Of a stretch of DNA of 64,000 bases, positions 8,912 to 18,049 are shown in pieces. Under the pieces are notes generated by a model, which was not told the DNA's origin, did no database searches, and saw only the letters and a list, made by a program, of their open reading frames with translations. The DNA comes from Dryocola sp051297175 (GTDB taxonomy: Bacteria > Pseudomonadota > Gammaproteobacteria > Enterobacterales > Enterobacteriaceae), in assembly GCF_051297175.1 (NCBI RefSeq), contig NZ_JBINNY010000001.1, forward strand, positions 2,790,001-2,854,000, in the 5' to 3' direction. Each line of letters starts with the position of its first letter. Position 1 is the first letter of the stretch. Made by a program: the position numbers and the translations under genes.

Positions 8912-11290
8912 TTAGTGCTTAATTTCTGCCAGACTCAGCCAGGTCTGCACCACGGTATCCGGGTTCAGGGACAGGCTATCGATCCCCTCCTCCATCAGCC
9001 AGGCGGCAAAGTCTTCGTGATCCGACGGACCCTGCCCGCAGATGCCGACGTATTTGCCCTGCTTCTTCGCCGCTTTGATCGCCATCGACAGCAGCGCCTT
9101 CACCGCGTCGTTGCGCTCGTCAAACAGCTCGGAAACCACGCCGGAATCGCGGTCGAGGCCCAGCGCCAGCTGCGTCATGTCGTTCGAACCGATGGAGAAG
9201 CCGTCGAAATATTGCAGGAACTCATCCGCCAGCAGGGCGTTGGACGGGATCTCGCACATCATGATGATTTTCAGACCGTTTTCACCGCGCTTCAGGCCCT
9301 GACGCTCCAGCTCTTCCACCACGGCCTTCGCCTGCGCGACGGTGCGCACAAACGGCACCATCACTTCAACGTTGGTCAGGCCCATATCGTTACGCACGCG
9401 TTTCATGGCGGCGCACTCGAGTGCGAAGCAGTCGCGGAAGCTGTCCGCCACGTAGCGGCCCGCGCCACGGAAGCCCAGCATCGGGTTTTCTTCTTCCGGT
9501 TCGTAGCGCTCGCCGCCGACCAGGTTGGCGTATTCATTAGACTTGAAGTCGGACAGGCGCACGATCACGCGTTTCGGCCAGAACGCCGCGCCCAGCGTCG
9601 CGATCCCCTCGGTCAGACGACCGACGTAAAACTCGACCGGATCGTCGTAGCCTTTCATCATCTCGCGGATTTCGTTTTGCAGCGCGGGTTCCTGATCGTC
9701 GAACTCCAGCAGCGCGCGCGGGTGCACGCCGATCATGCGGTTGATGATGAACTCCAGTCGGGCCAGGCCGACGCCTTCGTTCGGCAAGCACGCGAAGTCA
9801 AAGGCGCGGTCAGGGTTGCCGACGTTCATCATGATTTTCAGCGGCAGGTCGGGCATGGTGTCGACCGTCGAACTTTTGATGCTGAAATCCAGCAGATCCT
9901 GGTAAACGTAGCCGGTGTCGCCTTCGGAACAGGAAACCGTTACGTTCTGATCGTCGTGCATGCGGTCGGTTGCGTCGCCGCAGCCAACAACCGCCGGGAT
10001 GCCCAGCTCGCGGGCAATGATCGCCGCGTGGCAGGTGCGGCCGCCGCGGTTGGTGACAATCGCCGCCGCCTTTTTCATGATCGGTTCCCAGTCCGGATCG
10101 GTCATGTCGGTCACCAGCACGTCGCCGGGCAGGATGCGGTTCATTTCGCTGATATCGTGAATGACTTTGACCGGGCCTGCGCCGATGCGGTGGCCAATGG
10201 CGCGCCCTTCCGCAACGATCTTACCCTGCGAATGCAGCTGATAACGCTCCATCACCTGGCCCTGGGAACGCACGGTTTCCGGGCGGGCCTGCACGATAAA
10301 CAGCTTGCCGGTATGGCCGTCTTTTGCCCACTCGATGTCCATCGGGCGACCATAGTGTTTTTCAATCTGCACCGCCTGCTTCGCCAGCTCCTGCACCTCT
10401 TCAGGCGTGATGGAGAATTTATCGCGGTCGGCCTGCGGCACGTCTTCAATCCTTACCTGCTTGCCGTGCTCCTGGCTCGGCGCGTAGACCATGCGGATTT
10501 TTTTGGAACCCATATTGCGACGCACGATGGAAGGCCTACCGGCTTCGAGCGTTGGCTTGTGAACGTAGAATTCGTCCGGGTTAACCGCGCCCTGCACCAC
10601 CATTTCGCCCAGGCCGTAGGCCGAGGTGATGAACACCACCTGGTCGAAGCCGGATTCGGTGTCGATGGAGAACAGCACGCCGGAAGATGCGAGGTCGGAA
10701 CGCACCATGCGCTGCACCCCGGCAGAAAGCGCCACGCCGCGGTGGTCGTAACCCTGGTGCACGCGGTAGGAGATCGCGCGGTCGTTAAACAGCGAGGCGA
10801 AGACGTGCTTCACCGCCACCAGCACCGCGTCGTAGCCCTGAACGTTAAGGAAGGTTTCTTGTTGCCCGGCAAACGACGCGTCCGGCATGTCTTCTGCGGT
10901 GGCGGAGGAGCGCACGGCAAAAGAGGCATCGGCGTCGTCTGCGGAAAGCTGTTCGTAGGCATCGTGGATGGCTTTTTCCAGCTCCGGCTGGAAAGGCGTG
11001 TCGATAATCCACTGGCGGATCTGCGCCCCGGCTTTGGCGAGCTCGGAAACGTCGTCGATATCCGTTTTATCCAGCAGTTCGTAAATGCGCTGGTTCACGC
11101 CGCTCTGGTCGAGAAAGAGGTTAAACGCCTCGGCGGTCGTTGCAAAACCGTTCGGCACGGAGACACCCACGCCGGAAAGGTTGGTAATCATTTCACCCAG
11201 GGAGGCGTTTTTGCCCCCGACCCTGTCTACATCATTCATGCCGAGTTGGTTATACCAAAGCACCAGCGGTGACGAGCCATTGTTGGACAT
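8912..11290 (-). CDS. ppsA: Phosphoenolpyruvate synthase
   Basis: The 792-residue protein has the same length as E. coli PpsA. It converts pyruvate, ATP and water to phosphoenolpyruvate, AMP and phosphate in the cytosol, which allows growth on pyruvate, lactate or alanine. The phosphohistidine is His421 in GGRTCHAAIIARELG. The N-terminal ATP-binding domain and the C-terminal PEP-binding TIM barrel, ending with the GICGQGPS segment, are complete. It is divergent from its regulator gene ppsR. A Cra-type site in the intergenic region fits the known activation of ppsA by Cra. Confidence 0.97.
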   Translation of the reverse strand: MSNNGSSPLVLWYNQLGMNDVDRVGGKNASLGEMITNLSGVGVSVPNGFATTAEAFNLFLDQSGVNQRIYELLDKTDIDDVSELAKAGAQIRQWIIDTPFQPELEKAIHDAYEQLSADDADASFAVRSSATAEDMPDASFAGQQETFLNVQGYDAVLVAVKHVFASLFNDRAISYRVHQGYDHRGVALSAGVQRMVRSDLASSGVLFSIDTESGFDQVVFITSAYGLGEMVVQGAVNPDEFYVHKPTLEAGRPSIVRRNMGSKKIRMVYAPSQEHGKQVRIEDVPQADRDKFSITPEEVQELAKQAVQIEKHYGRPMDIEWAKDGHTGKLFIVQARPETVRSQGQVMERYQLHSQGKIVAEGRAIGHRIGAGPVKVIHDISEMNRILPGDVLVTDMTDPDWEPIMKKAAAIVTNRGGRTCHAAIIARELGIPAVVGCGDATDRMHDDQNVTVSCSEGDTGYVYQDLLDFSIKSSTVDTMPDLPLKIMMNVGNPDRAFDFACLPNEGVGLARLEFIINRMIGVHPRALLEFDDQEPALQNEIREMMKGYDDPVEFYVGRLTEGIATLGAAFWPKRVIVRLSDFKSNEYANLVGGERYEPEEENPMLGFRGAGRYVADSFRDCFALECAAMKRVRNDMGLTNVEVMVPFVRTVAQAKAVVEELERQGLKRGENGLKIIMMCEIPSNALLADEFLQYFDGFSIGSNDMTQLALGLDRDSGVVSELFDERNDAVKALLSMAIKAAKKQGKYVGICGQGPSDHEDFAAWLMEEGIDSLSLNPDTVVQTWLSLAEIKH

Positions 11291-11622
11291 CGAAACAATC
11301 CTTTTATGAAATATGAGTGGGCACAGAACTTCCTGACTTCATATTAAGATTGGCATATTTAGCCCCCCGAGTGAAACGGGTGAATCGTTCAAGCAAAATA
11401 AAAATATGAAATTTTCAGATAGTTTCCCGAAAAAGCTAAACCTTTGATTATTCATTTAATCCTTATTTTTATTATGGTTTATCTGCGCCTTATATTTTTG
11501 ACTCATACGGTTCATTAAAAATAAAAACACCATTTCATTTTAATTTTGCGACAACGGCTATCACGGAATGCGTTGTTTTAATTTATGCTTTATAAAATTG
11601 TCGCAAAGATTGGGTGCAAAAA
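11291..11622. promoter_or_regulatory. ppsA-ppsR divergent promoter region with Cra-type site
   Basis: This 332-bp gene-free interval is strongly AT-rich in its right two thirds. At 11379-11391 GGTGAATCGTTCA fits the Cra (FruR) consensus, and a second, weaker half-like copy (GTGAAACGG) begins at 11371, so two sites may overlap. Cra activates ppsA in E. coli. No convincing -35/-10 pair was picked by eye for either gene, and no small ORF was recognised. Confidence 0.65.
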
Positions 11623-12456
11623 ATGGATAACGCGGTAGACAGGCAGGTATTTTATATTTCTGACGGCACGGCGATTACCGCCGAAGTGCTGGGCCACGCG
11701 GTGATGTCGCAGTTCCCGGTCGCTATCAACAGCATCACGCTGCCGTTTGTGGAAAACGTAAGCCGTGCCAACGCGGTGAAGGAGCAGATCAACGCGATTT
11801 ATCAGCAAACCGGCGTTCGCCCGCTGGTTTTCTATTCCATCGTGCTGCCCGAAATTCGCGACATTATCGTGCAAAGTGAAGGCTTTTGTCAGGATATCGT
11901 CCAGGCTTTAGTGGCTCCGCTACAGCAGGAATTGAAGCTCGAACCGACGCCCGTCGCCCATCGCACCCACGGCTTGAACCCCGGCAATTTAATTAAATAT
12001 GACGCCAGGATCGCCGCCATTGACTACACGCTCGCTCACGATGACGGCATTTCCATGCGCAATCTCGATCAGGCGCAGGTGATCCTGCTGGGCGTCTCCC
12101 GCTGCGGCAAAACGCCGACAAGTTTGTATCTCGCCATGCAGTTCGGCATTCGCGCGGCGAACTACCCGTTTATCGCCGACGATATGGACAATATCCAGCT
12201 TCCGGCGGTGCTGAAACCGTTGCAGCATAAGCTCTTTGGCCTGACGATTAATCCCGAACGCCTGGCCGCCATTCGCGAAGAACGACGCGAAAATAGCCGC
12301 TACGCCTCGATGCGCCAGTGCCGCCTGGAAGTGGCGGAAGTCGAAGCGCTGTTTCGCAAAAACCAGATCCGTTACCTAAATAGTACAAATTATTCCGTCG
12401 AAGAAATGGCCACAAAAATCCTTGATATCATGGGCCTGAATCGGCGCATGTACTAA
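11623..12456 (+). CDS. ppsR: PEP synthase regulatory protein (kinase/pyrophosphorylase)
   Basis: This DUF299-family enzyme inactivates PpsA by ADP-dependent phosphorylation of an active-site threonine and reactivates it by phosphate-dependent dephosphorylation. The nucleotide-binding motif GVSRCGKTPTSLYLA is near residues 150-165. The ATG at 11623 gives the family N-terminus MDNAVDR and 277 residues, the E. coli length; an in-frame GTG nine bases earlier is possible but less likely. Its last codons overlap the TrpR-type operator of the downstream aroH gene. Confidence 0.95.
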   Translation: MDNAVDRQVFYISDGTAITAEVLGHAVMSQFPVAINSITLPFVENVSRANAVKEQINAIYQQTGVRPLVFYSIVLPEIRDIIVQSEGFCQDIVQALVAPLQQELKLEPTPVAHRTHGLNPGNLIKYDARIAAIDYTLAHDDGISMRNLDQAQVILLGVSRCGKTPTSLYLAMQFGIRAANYPFIADDMDNIQLPAVLKPLQHKLFGLTINPERLAAIREERRENSRYASMRQCRLEVAEVEALFRKNQIRYLNSTNYSVEEMATKILDIMGLNRRMY

Positions 12457-12468
12457 GAAACTAGTACA
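12449..12468. promoter_or_regulatory. TrpR-type operator of aroH
   Basis: TGTACTAAGAAACTAGTACA is a perfect seven-bp dyad with the GTACTA/TAGTAC arms of the Trp repressor operator. aroH is a known TrpR target. The operator straddles the last codon and stop codon of ppsR, about 150 bp before the aroH start. Confidence 0.85.
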
Positions 12469-12615
12469 CAAGACGAGTTTTATGTGTCAGGATTGGCGTA
12501 TTGCGGTGCCGTTAATCCCTTTATGCGGTTGAAATTGGCATAAATTGGTTTATCGTGATCGCCATCACTTCCCGGCACTTTCGCCGCGCAGAAGACAAAA
12601 TTTCTGAGACACACA

Positions 12616-13662
12616 ATGAATAAAACAGATGAACTGCGAACCGCGCGCATCGACAGTCTTGTCACACCTGCTGAACTGGCAGAGCGCTTCCCGGTCTCTC
12701 CGGAGGTCGCTCAAAACGTTATCGCCTCCCGCCGCCGCATTGAAAAAATCCTCAACGGTGAAGACAACCGCCTGCTGGTCATCGTTGGCCCATGCTCAAT
12801 TCATGACCTGGACGCGGCGATGGATTACGCGCGCCGCCTCGAGACGATGCGCCAGAAGCATGGCGATCGTCTGGAAATCGTCATGCGCACCTACTTTGAA
12901 AAACCGCGCACCGTGGTCGGCTGGAAAGGCCTTATTTCCGATCCGGAACTTAACGGCAGCTACCGCGTCAATCACGGCATCGAACAGGCCCGCCGCCTGC
13001 TATTGCAGGTGAACGAACTCGGCGTGCCGACGGCGACCGAATTCCTCGATATGGTGATCGGCCAGTTTATTGCCGACCTGATTAGCTGGGGCGCCATCGG
13101 CGCACGCACGACCGAAAGCCAGATCCACCGCGAAATGGCCTCCGCACTTTCCTGCCCGGTGGGCTTTAAAAACGGTACGGACGGCAATACGCGAATTGCC
13201 ATTGACGCCATTCGCGCCGCTCGCGCCAGCCACATGTTCCTCTCGCCGGATAAGCACGGTCAGATGACAATTTATCAGACCAGCGGCAATCCGTTTGGGC
13301 ATGTGATCATGCGCGGCGGCAAGCAGCCGAACTACCACGCCACGGATATCGCCGCCGCCTGCGATAGCCTGCAGGAGTTCGATTTGCCGGAGCAGCTGGT
13401 TATCGACTTCAGCCACGGCAACTGTCAGAAGCAGCATCGCCGCCAGCTGGAAGTCTGCGAGGACGTGTGCAATCAGATCCGCAACGGTTCACGCGCGATT
13501 GCGGGCATCATGGCGGAAAGCTTTATCCGTGAAGGCACGCAGAAAATCGTCGCCGGCCAGCCGCTGGTTTACGGCCAGTCGATTACCGACCCGTGCCTGA
13601 GCTGGGAAGATACCGAGACGCTGCTGGCGATGCTTGCCGACGCGACGAGTAGCCGTTTTTAG
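12616..13662 (+). CDS. aroH: DAHP synthase, tryptophan-sensitive isozyme
   Basis: This class I 3-deoxy-D-arabino-heptulosonate-7-phosphate synthase (348 residues, as in E. coli AroH) condenses PEP with erythrose-4-phosphate, the first step of aromatic biosynthesis. Motifs seen are GPCSIHD, KPRTVVGWKG, ARTTESQIHREMASALSCPVGFKNGTDG (written here only as its known parts) and DFSHGN. The N-terminus MNKTDELRTARIDSL matches AroH rather than AroF or AroG. The TrpR operator upstream agrees with tryptophan repression. A leader of roughly 100 bases or more separates operator and gene. Confidence 0.96.
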   Translation: MNKTDELRTARIDSLVTPAELAERFPVSPEVAQNVIASRRRIEKILNGEDNRLLVIVGPCSIHDLDAAMDYARRLETMRQKHGDRLEIVMRTYFEKPRTVVGWKGLISDPELNGSYRVNHGIEQARRLLLQVNELGVPTATEFLDMVIGQFIADLISWGAIGARTTESQIHREMASALSCPVGFKNGTDGNTRIAIDAIRAARASHMFLSPDKHGQMTIYQTSGNPFGHVIMRGGKQPNYHATDIAAACDSLQEFDLPEQLVIDFSHGNCQKQHRRQLEVCEDVCNQIRNGSRAIAGIMAESFIREGTQKIVAGQPLVYGQSITDPCLSWEDTETLLAMLADATSSRF

Positions 13663-13673
13663 TTAATATTTTT

Positions 13674-13845
13674 GGTGGATGGCGCTTGCGCTTATCCACC
13701 CTACAAAACCTAACTCATGTAGGTCGGGTAAGCCCAGCACCACCCGACATCACCATGGCCCAACCGTAGGTCGGGTAAGGCGCAGCGCCACCCGACATCA
13801 CCATGACCCAACCGTAGCTCGGGTAAGCGCAGCGCCACCCGACAT
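13674..13845. repeat. REP-like palindromes after aroH, three in tandem
   Basis: One palindromic unit at 13674-13704 is followed by three units in the opposite orientation starting at 13719, 13766 and 13814. Each begins with GTAGGTCGGGTAAG or a close variant and ends with CCACCCGACAT. The last three units repeat every 47-48 bp and the first two share almost the same spacer, so they look like tandem duplications of unit plus spacer. Related units occur near 19866, 47750 and 60143. Confidence 0.85.
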
Positions 13846-13918
13846 TCTCCATTCGCAGCAAAATTGATCCATTCACAGATTTATTACAAATAACGCTTGC
13901 CGCTGAAACAGGCTTTAT

Positions 13919-13933
13919 TGATAATGATTATCA
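13919..13933. promoter_or_regulatory. Fur box of the hem operon
   Basis: TGATAATGATTATCA is a perfect 7-1-7 Fur core and continues into matching AT-rich sequence. It lies about 40 bp before hemP, where a promoter would be expected. Iron-loaded Fur should therefore repress hemPRSTUV. Confidence 0.92.
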
Positions 13934-13972
13934 TTGTTACATTAATTGTCATTTGTATACAGAGTGGATCGT

Positions 13973-14137
13973 ATGGACAAACCGTTCACCCCTGCCGCCT
14001 CCCAGCCCCTGGCTGAACCCCGTCAGATTGACAGTAAGCTCCTGCTGGGCCCTGATGGTCGTGTCGTCATCGTGCACGAAGGACAGCAGTATCTGTTACG
14101 CCAAACCCAGGCCGGGAAGCTCATCCTGACCAAATAA
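13973..14137 (+). CDS. hemP: Hemin uptake protein HemP
   Basis: This 54-residue cytosolic protein has the HemP-family C-terminus, with LLRQTQAGKLILTK conserved in HemP and E. coli YdiE. HemP family members are small proteins at the head of haem-uptake operons and act in their expression; the mechanism differs between species. The ATG at 13973 is preceded by AGAGTGG. An in-frame TTG at 13946 would add nine residues and has no comparable ribosome site. It is the first gene after the Fur box. Confidence 0.9.
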   Translation: MDKPFTPAASQPLAEPRQIDSKLLLGPDGRVVIVHEGQQYLLRQTQAGKLILTK

Positions 14138-14218
14138 ACCAAAGTTTGATTCGCAAGCCACCCAGGTTATCCCCAGGCAGCCAGCGCTTTTCGTTTTTTC
14201 CTTATGGAGAGTTGCGCT

Positions 14219-16195
14219 ATGCCATTTTTACACACAGCCGGATTCCGCCTGTCAATGCTGACCGTCGCGGTGTTCGCCGCCCTGCCCGCCTGCGCGAAGG
14301 ACGACCAGGTTACCGTGGTGGCCACCGGTAACCAACGCAGCACCTTTGAAGCGCCGATGATGGTTAGCGTCATCGATGCCGATACCCCCGAGGGGCAAAC
14401 GGCCTCTTCCGCCGCCGACATGCTGCGCAAAGTGCCGGGCATTACGCTTTCCGGCACCGGCCGCACTAACGGCCAGGATGTCTCCATGCGCGGCTATGAC
14501 CGTCGCGGCGTGCTGATGCTGGTTGACGGCGTACGCCAGGGCACGGATACCGGGCACCTGAACAGCACTTTCCTCGATCCGGCGCTGGTAAAACGCGTTG
14601 AAATTGTCCGTGGCCCTGCGGCCCTGCTGTACGGCAGCGGCGCGCTTGGCGGCGTGATTTCCTATGAAACCGCCGACGCCAGCGACCTGCTTTTCGAAGG
14701 GCAAAACAGCGGCTACCGCGTGTTCGGCACGGGGGCAACCGGCGATCATAGCATCGGCATGGGGGCCAGCGCCTTTGGCCGCACCGACGATCTGGACGGC
14801 CTTGTTTCCTGGGCGAGTCGCGATCGCGGGGATATTCGCCAGAGCGACGGCGATACGGCACCGAACGACGAAAACATCAGCAATTTCCTGACAAAAGGCA
14901 CCTGGCGCATCGACCCCGCGCAGTCGCTTTCCGGCTCCCTGCGCTACTACAACAACAGCGCTCAGGAACCCAAAAACCCGCAGACCACCGACGCCAGCTC
15001 GTCTAACCCGATGACCAATCGCTCCACCATCCAGCGCGACGCGCAGCTGAAATACCATCTTGGCCCGCAGGACAACGACTGGCTGAACGCCGATGCCACC
15101 GTCTACTGGTCGGAGGCGCGCATCAACGCTGAAACCCAGGTAGACGGCGGCGAGTTCCGCAAGCAAACCACCAAAGGCGGCAAGCTTGAGAACCGCAGCC
15201 GCCTGTTTAACGACAGCTTTGCCTCGCACCTGCTGACCTACGGCGGCGAATACTATCGCCAGGATCAGCGCCCTGGCGGCAACACCACCGGCTTCCCGCA
15301 GGCGAAAATCGACTTTGGTTCCGGCTGGCTGCAGGATGAAATCACCCTGCGCGATATCCCGGTTTCCCTGCTTGCCGGCACCCGCTACGACAACTACAGC
15401 GGCAGCAGCGACGGCTACGACGACGTGAATGCCGACAGGTGGTCATCTCGCGGCGCGATGTCCATCACGCCAACCGACTGGCTGATGATTTTTGGCTCCT
15501 ACGCGCAGGCCTTCCGCGCGCCGACCATGGGCGAAATGTATAACGACGCCAAACACTTCTCCATCGGCAGCTTCTACACCAACTACTGGGTGCCAAACCC
15601 GAACCTGCGCCCGGAAACCAACGAAACCCAGGAGTACGGTTTTGGGCTGCGCTTTGACGATTTGATGCTTGCCAACGACGGCATTGAGTTCAAGGCCAGC
15701 TACTTCGACACCAACGCGAAGGACTATATTTCCACCACCGTGGACTTCGCGAAGGCCACCACCATGTCCTACAACGTGCCGAACGCCAAGATCTGGGGCT
15801 GGGACATGACGGCGAAATACACCAGCGATCTGTTCAGCCTCGACGTGGCCTACAACCGCACGCGCGGCAAAGATCGGGACACCGGCGACTGGATCTCAAG
15901 CCTGAACCCGGACACCGTGACCAGCATCCTGGACGTTCCCGTGGCGCAAAGCGGTTTTTCCGTAGGCTGGGTGGGCACCTTCGCCGAGCGTTCCACGCAT
16001 ATCAGCAGCAGCTACAGCGCGCAGCCGGGCTACGGCGTCAACGATTTTTACGTCAGCTATCGCGGCCAGCAGGCGCTGCGCGGCCTGACCACCTCGCTGG
16101 TGTTTGGTAACGCCTTCGACAAAGAGTACTGGTCGCCTCAGGGTCTTCCTCAGGATGGCCGCAACGGCAAAATCTTCGTGAGTTATCAATGGTAA
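14219..16195 (+). CDS. hemR: TonB-dependent haem receptor HemR
   Basis: This 658-residue outer-membrane receptor takes up haem or haem from haemoproteins. It has a signal peptide cleaved near Ala26, a TonB box (DQVTVVATG) and a plug with VEIVRGPAALLYGSGALGG. The haem-receptor signatures FRAP and NPNL are both present in the barrel (AFRAPTMGEMY and VPNPNLRPETNE). The chain ends in an aromatic residue (SYQW). The start at 14219 has a GGAGA site; an ATG 15 bases earlier overlaps that site. The genes hemS, hemT, hemU and hemV follow directly. Confidence 0.94.
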   Translation: MPFLHTAGFRLSMLTVAVFAALPACAKDDQVTVVATGNQRSTFEAPMMVSVIDADTPEGQTASSAADMLRKVPGITLSGTGRTNGQDVSMRGYDRRGVLMLVDGVRQGTDTGHLNSTFLDPALVKRVEIVRGPAALLYGSGALGGVISYETADASDLLFEGQNSGYRVFGTGATGDHSIGMGASAFGRTDDLDGLVSWASRDRGDIRQSDGDTAPNDENISNFLTKGTWRIDPAQSLSGSLRYYNNSAQEPKNPQTTDASSSNPMTNRSTIQRDAQLKYHLGPQDNDWLNADATVYWSEARINAETQVDGGEFRKQTTKGGKLENRSRLFNDSFASHLLTYGGEYYRQDQRPGGNTTGFPQAKIDFGSGWLQDEITLRDIPVSLLAGTRYDNYSGSSDGYDDVNADRWSSRGAMSITPTDWLMIFGSYAQAFRAPTMGEMYNDAKHFSIGSFYTNYWVPNPNLRPETNETQEYGFGLRFDDLMLANDGIEFKASYFDTNAKDYISTTVDFAKATTMSYNVPNAKIWGWDMTAKYTSDLFSLDVAYNRTRGKDRDTGDWISSLNPDTVTSILDVPVAQSGFSVGWVGTFAERSTHISSSYSAQPGYGVNDFYVSYRGQQALRGLTTSLVFGNAFDKEYWSPQGLPQDGRNGKIFVSYQW

Positions 16196-16205
16196 GGAGC
16201 ATCGC

Positions 16206-17237
16206 ATGACGCAACGCTATGACAGCTGGCTGCAGCTTAAGCAGCAGCATCCAAAGAAATATGCCCGCGATATCGCAAAGCTGATGGGCATCAGCGAAGC
16301 CGAGCTGGCCCACGCCCGCGTCGGCCATGACGCCTGGCGTTTAAAAGGCGAAGCGCGCGAAATTATTACGGCGCTGGAAAGCGTCGGCGAAACCAAGTCT
16401 ATCTGCCGCAACGAATATGCGGTTCACGAGCAGGTTGGCCGCTATGAAAATCAGCATCTTGAAGGCCATGCGGGCCTGGTGCTCAACCCGCGCGCGCTGG
16501 ATTTGCGCCTGTTCCTCAACCAGTGGGCAAGCGCCTTCCACGTTCGTGAAGCCACCGCGCGCGGCGAACGCCAGAGCATTCAGTTCTTCGATCGCCAGGG
16601 CGACGCGCTGTTAAAGGTCTATACGACCGATAACACCGATTTCACCGCCTGGGGGCAGCTGCTGGCGACGTTCATCTACGCCGATAACCCGCCGCTTGCG
16701 CTGAGCGCGGCGGAGGAAGCCATCATGACTCCGGCCCCTGACGTCGCGCAGGTCGAAGCGGAATGGCGCGCCATGAACGATGTTCACCAGTTCTTCGGCC
16801 TGCTCAAGCGCCACCAGCTTACGCGTCAGCAGGCTTTCCGCCTGGTGGCGAACGATCTGGCCCAGCAGGTGGATAATTCCGCGCTTGAGCAGCTGCTGCG
16901 CCAGGCGAAGCAGGACAAAAACGAGATTATGATTTTTGTCGGCAACCGTGGCTGCGTGCAGATTTTCACCGGTACGATCGAAAAAATTGTGCCGATGGAC
17001 AGCTGGATCAACATCTTCAACCCCGCGTTCACGCTGCACCTGATGGCCGATACCATCGCCGAAAGCTGGGTAACCCGTAAGCCAAGCGGCGACGGCTTTG
17101 TGAGCAGCCTGGAGCTGTTTGCCGCCGACGGTACGCAAATCGCCCAGCTCTACGGCCAGCGCACCGAAGGCCAGCCGGAACAGCAGCAGTGGCGCACGCA
17201 GCTTGCGGCGCTGACCAACAAAGGGCTGGCGGCATGA
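16206..17237 (+). CDS. hemS: Haem-handling protein HemS
   Basis: This 343-residue cytosolic protein is of the HemS/ChuS/ShuS family, built from two repeated halves. Members bind haem delivered by the HemTUV transporter and degrade it or pass it on, releasing iron. The typical N-terminus (WLQLKQQHPKKYARDIAKLM) and ISEAELAHARVG motif are present. An AAGGAG site precedes the ATG. The stop overlaps the hemT start (ATGA), so translation is coupled. Confidence 0.93.
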   Translation: MTQRYDSWLQLKQQHPKKYARDIAKLMGISEAELAHARVGHDAWRLKGEAREIITALESVGETKSICRNEYAVHEQVGRYENQHLEGHAGLVLNPRALDLRLFLNQWASAFHVREATARGERQSIQFFDRQGDALLKVYTTDNTDFTAWGQLLATFIYADNPPLALSAAEEAIMTPAPDVAQVEAEWRAMNDVHQFFGLLKRHQLTRQQAFRLVANDLAQQVDNSALEQLLRQAKQDKNEIMIFVGNRGCVQIFTGTIEKIVPMDSWINIFNPAFTLHLMADTIAESWVTRKPSGDGFVSSLELFAADGTQIAQLYGQRTEGQPEQQQWRTQLAALTNKGLAA

Positions 17238-18049
17238 AACGCTGGCTAGCCGTCCTGCTTGCTCTGCCGATCTTCGCCACGGCGGCCGAGCGCGTGGTGA
17301 CTATCGGCGGTGACGTTACGGAAATCGCCTTTGCTTTGGGGGCCGGCGGGCAGGTTATCGCCCGTGATACCACGAGCCTCTATCCGGCGGCGGCCGCTAA
17401 GCTGCCGGACGTGGGCTATATGCGCCAGCTCAGCGCGGAAGGAATTCTGGCGATGCGCCCGGATCTGGTGCTGGCAAGCGCGCAGGCCAGCCCGTCGCTG
17501 GCGCTTGAGCAGGTTGCGGCGAGCGGGGTCGAAGTGGTGACGATCCCGGCGGAAAACTCGCTCGAAGGCATTGAAACTAAAATCACCGCCGTCGCTAAAG
17601 CGCTGGGTAAAACCGCGCAGGGCGAAGCGCTGCGTAAGGAAGTCAGTGACAAACTGGCTTCCGTCCCCTCGCAAAAGCTGCCGGTGAAGGTGCTGTTTAT
17701 CATGAGCCACGGCGGCATGTCCGCAATGGCCGCGGGGCAGCAGACCGCCGCCGATGCGGCCATTACCGCCGCCGGGCTGCGCAACGCGATGCAGGGATTC
17801 AACCGCTATCAGGCGCTGTCTCAGGAAGGGACGATTGCCAGCCAGCCGGACTTAATTCTGGTGACGAAAGACAGCGTAAAAAGCCTCGGCGGTGAGAGCA
17901 ACGTTTGGGCGCTGCCGGGCCTGGCGCAGACACCGGCGGGTAAGCACCATCGGCTTGCGATCGTAGATGATATGGCGCTGCTCGGCTTCGGCCTGCAAAC
18001 GCCGGATGCGATCCTCGCCCTGCGCAAGCAGGCGGAGCGGCTCCCGTGA
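17234..18049 (+). CDS. hemT: Periplasmic haem-binding protein HemT
   Basis: This 271-residue cluster A-III type substrate-binding protein carries haem across the periplasm to HemUV. The signal peptide MKRWLAVLLALPIFATAA is clear. The fold motifs RVVTIGGDVTEIAFALGA and GYMRQLSAEGILAMRPDLVL are typical of haem-binding ShuT/HmuT/HemT proteins. The chosen ATG overlaps the hemS stop; the longer in-frame extension upstream lies in hemS and would hide the signal peptide. Confidence 0.93.
   Translation: MKRWLAVLLALPIFATAAERVVTIGGDVTEIAFALGAGGQVIARDTTSLYPAAAAKLPDVGYMRQLSAEGILAMRPDLVLASAQASPSLALEQVAASGVEVVTIPAENSLEGIETKITAVAKALGKTAQGEALRKEVSDKLASVPSQKLPVKVLFIMSHGGMSAMAAGQQTAADAAITAAGLRNAMQGFNRYQALSQEGTIASQPDLILVTKDSVKSLGGESNVWALPGLAQTPAGKHHRLAIVDDMALLGFGLQTPDAILALRKQAERLP

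Noticed and set aside
8891..11272. Open frame of 793 codons on the plus strand opposite ppsA
   Set aside because: It lies exactly antisense to the unmistakable ppsA, is His/Arg-rich and shows no family motif; it is a high-GC shadow frame.
11614..11622. GTG start for ppsR nine bases upstream
   Set aside because: The ATG at 11623 gives the conserved N-terminus and the exact E. coli protein length.
13679..13867. 62-codon frame after aroH
   Set aside because: It is entirely inside the REP-like repeats and has no ribosome site.
14252..15229. Long minus-strand frame opposite hemR
   Set aside because: Antisense shadow of a receptor with all expected motifs; composition is Ala/Val/Gly-rich with no domain.
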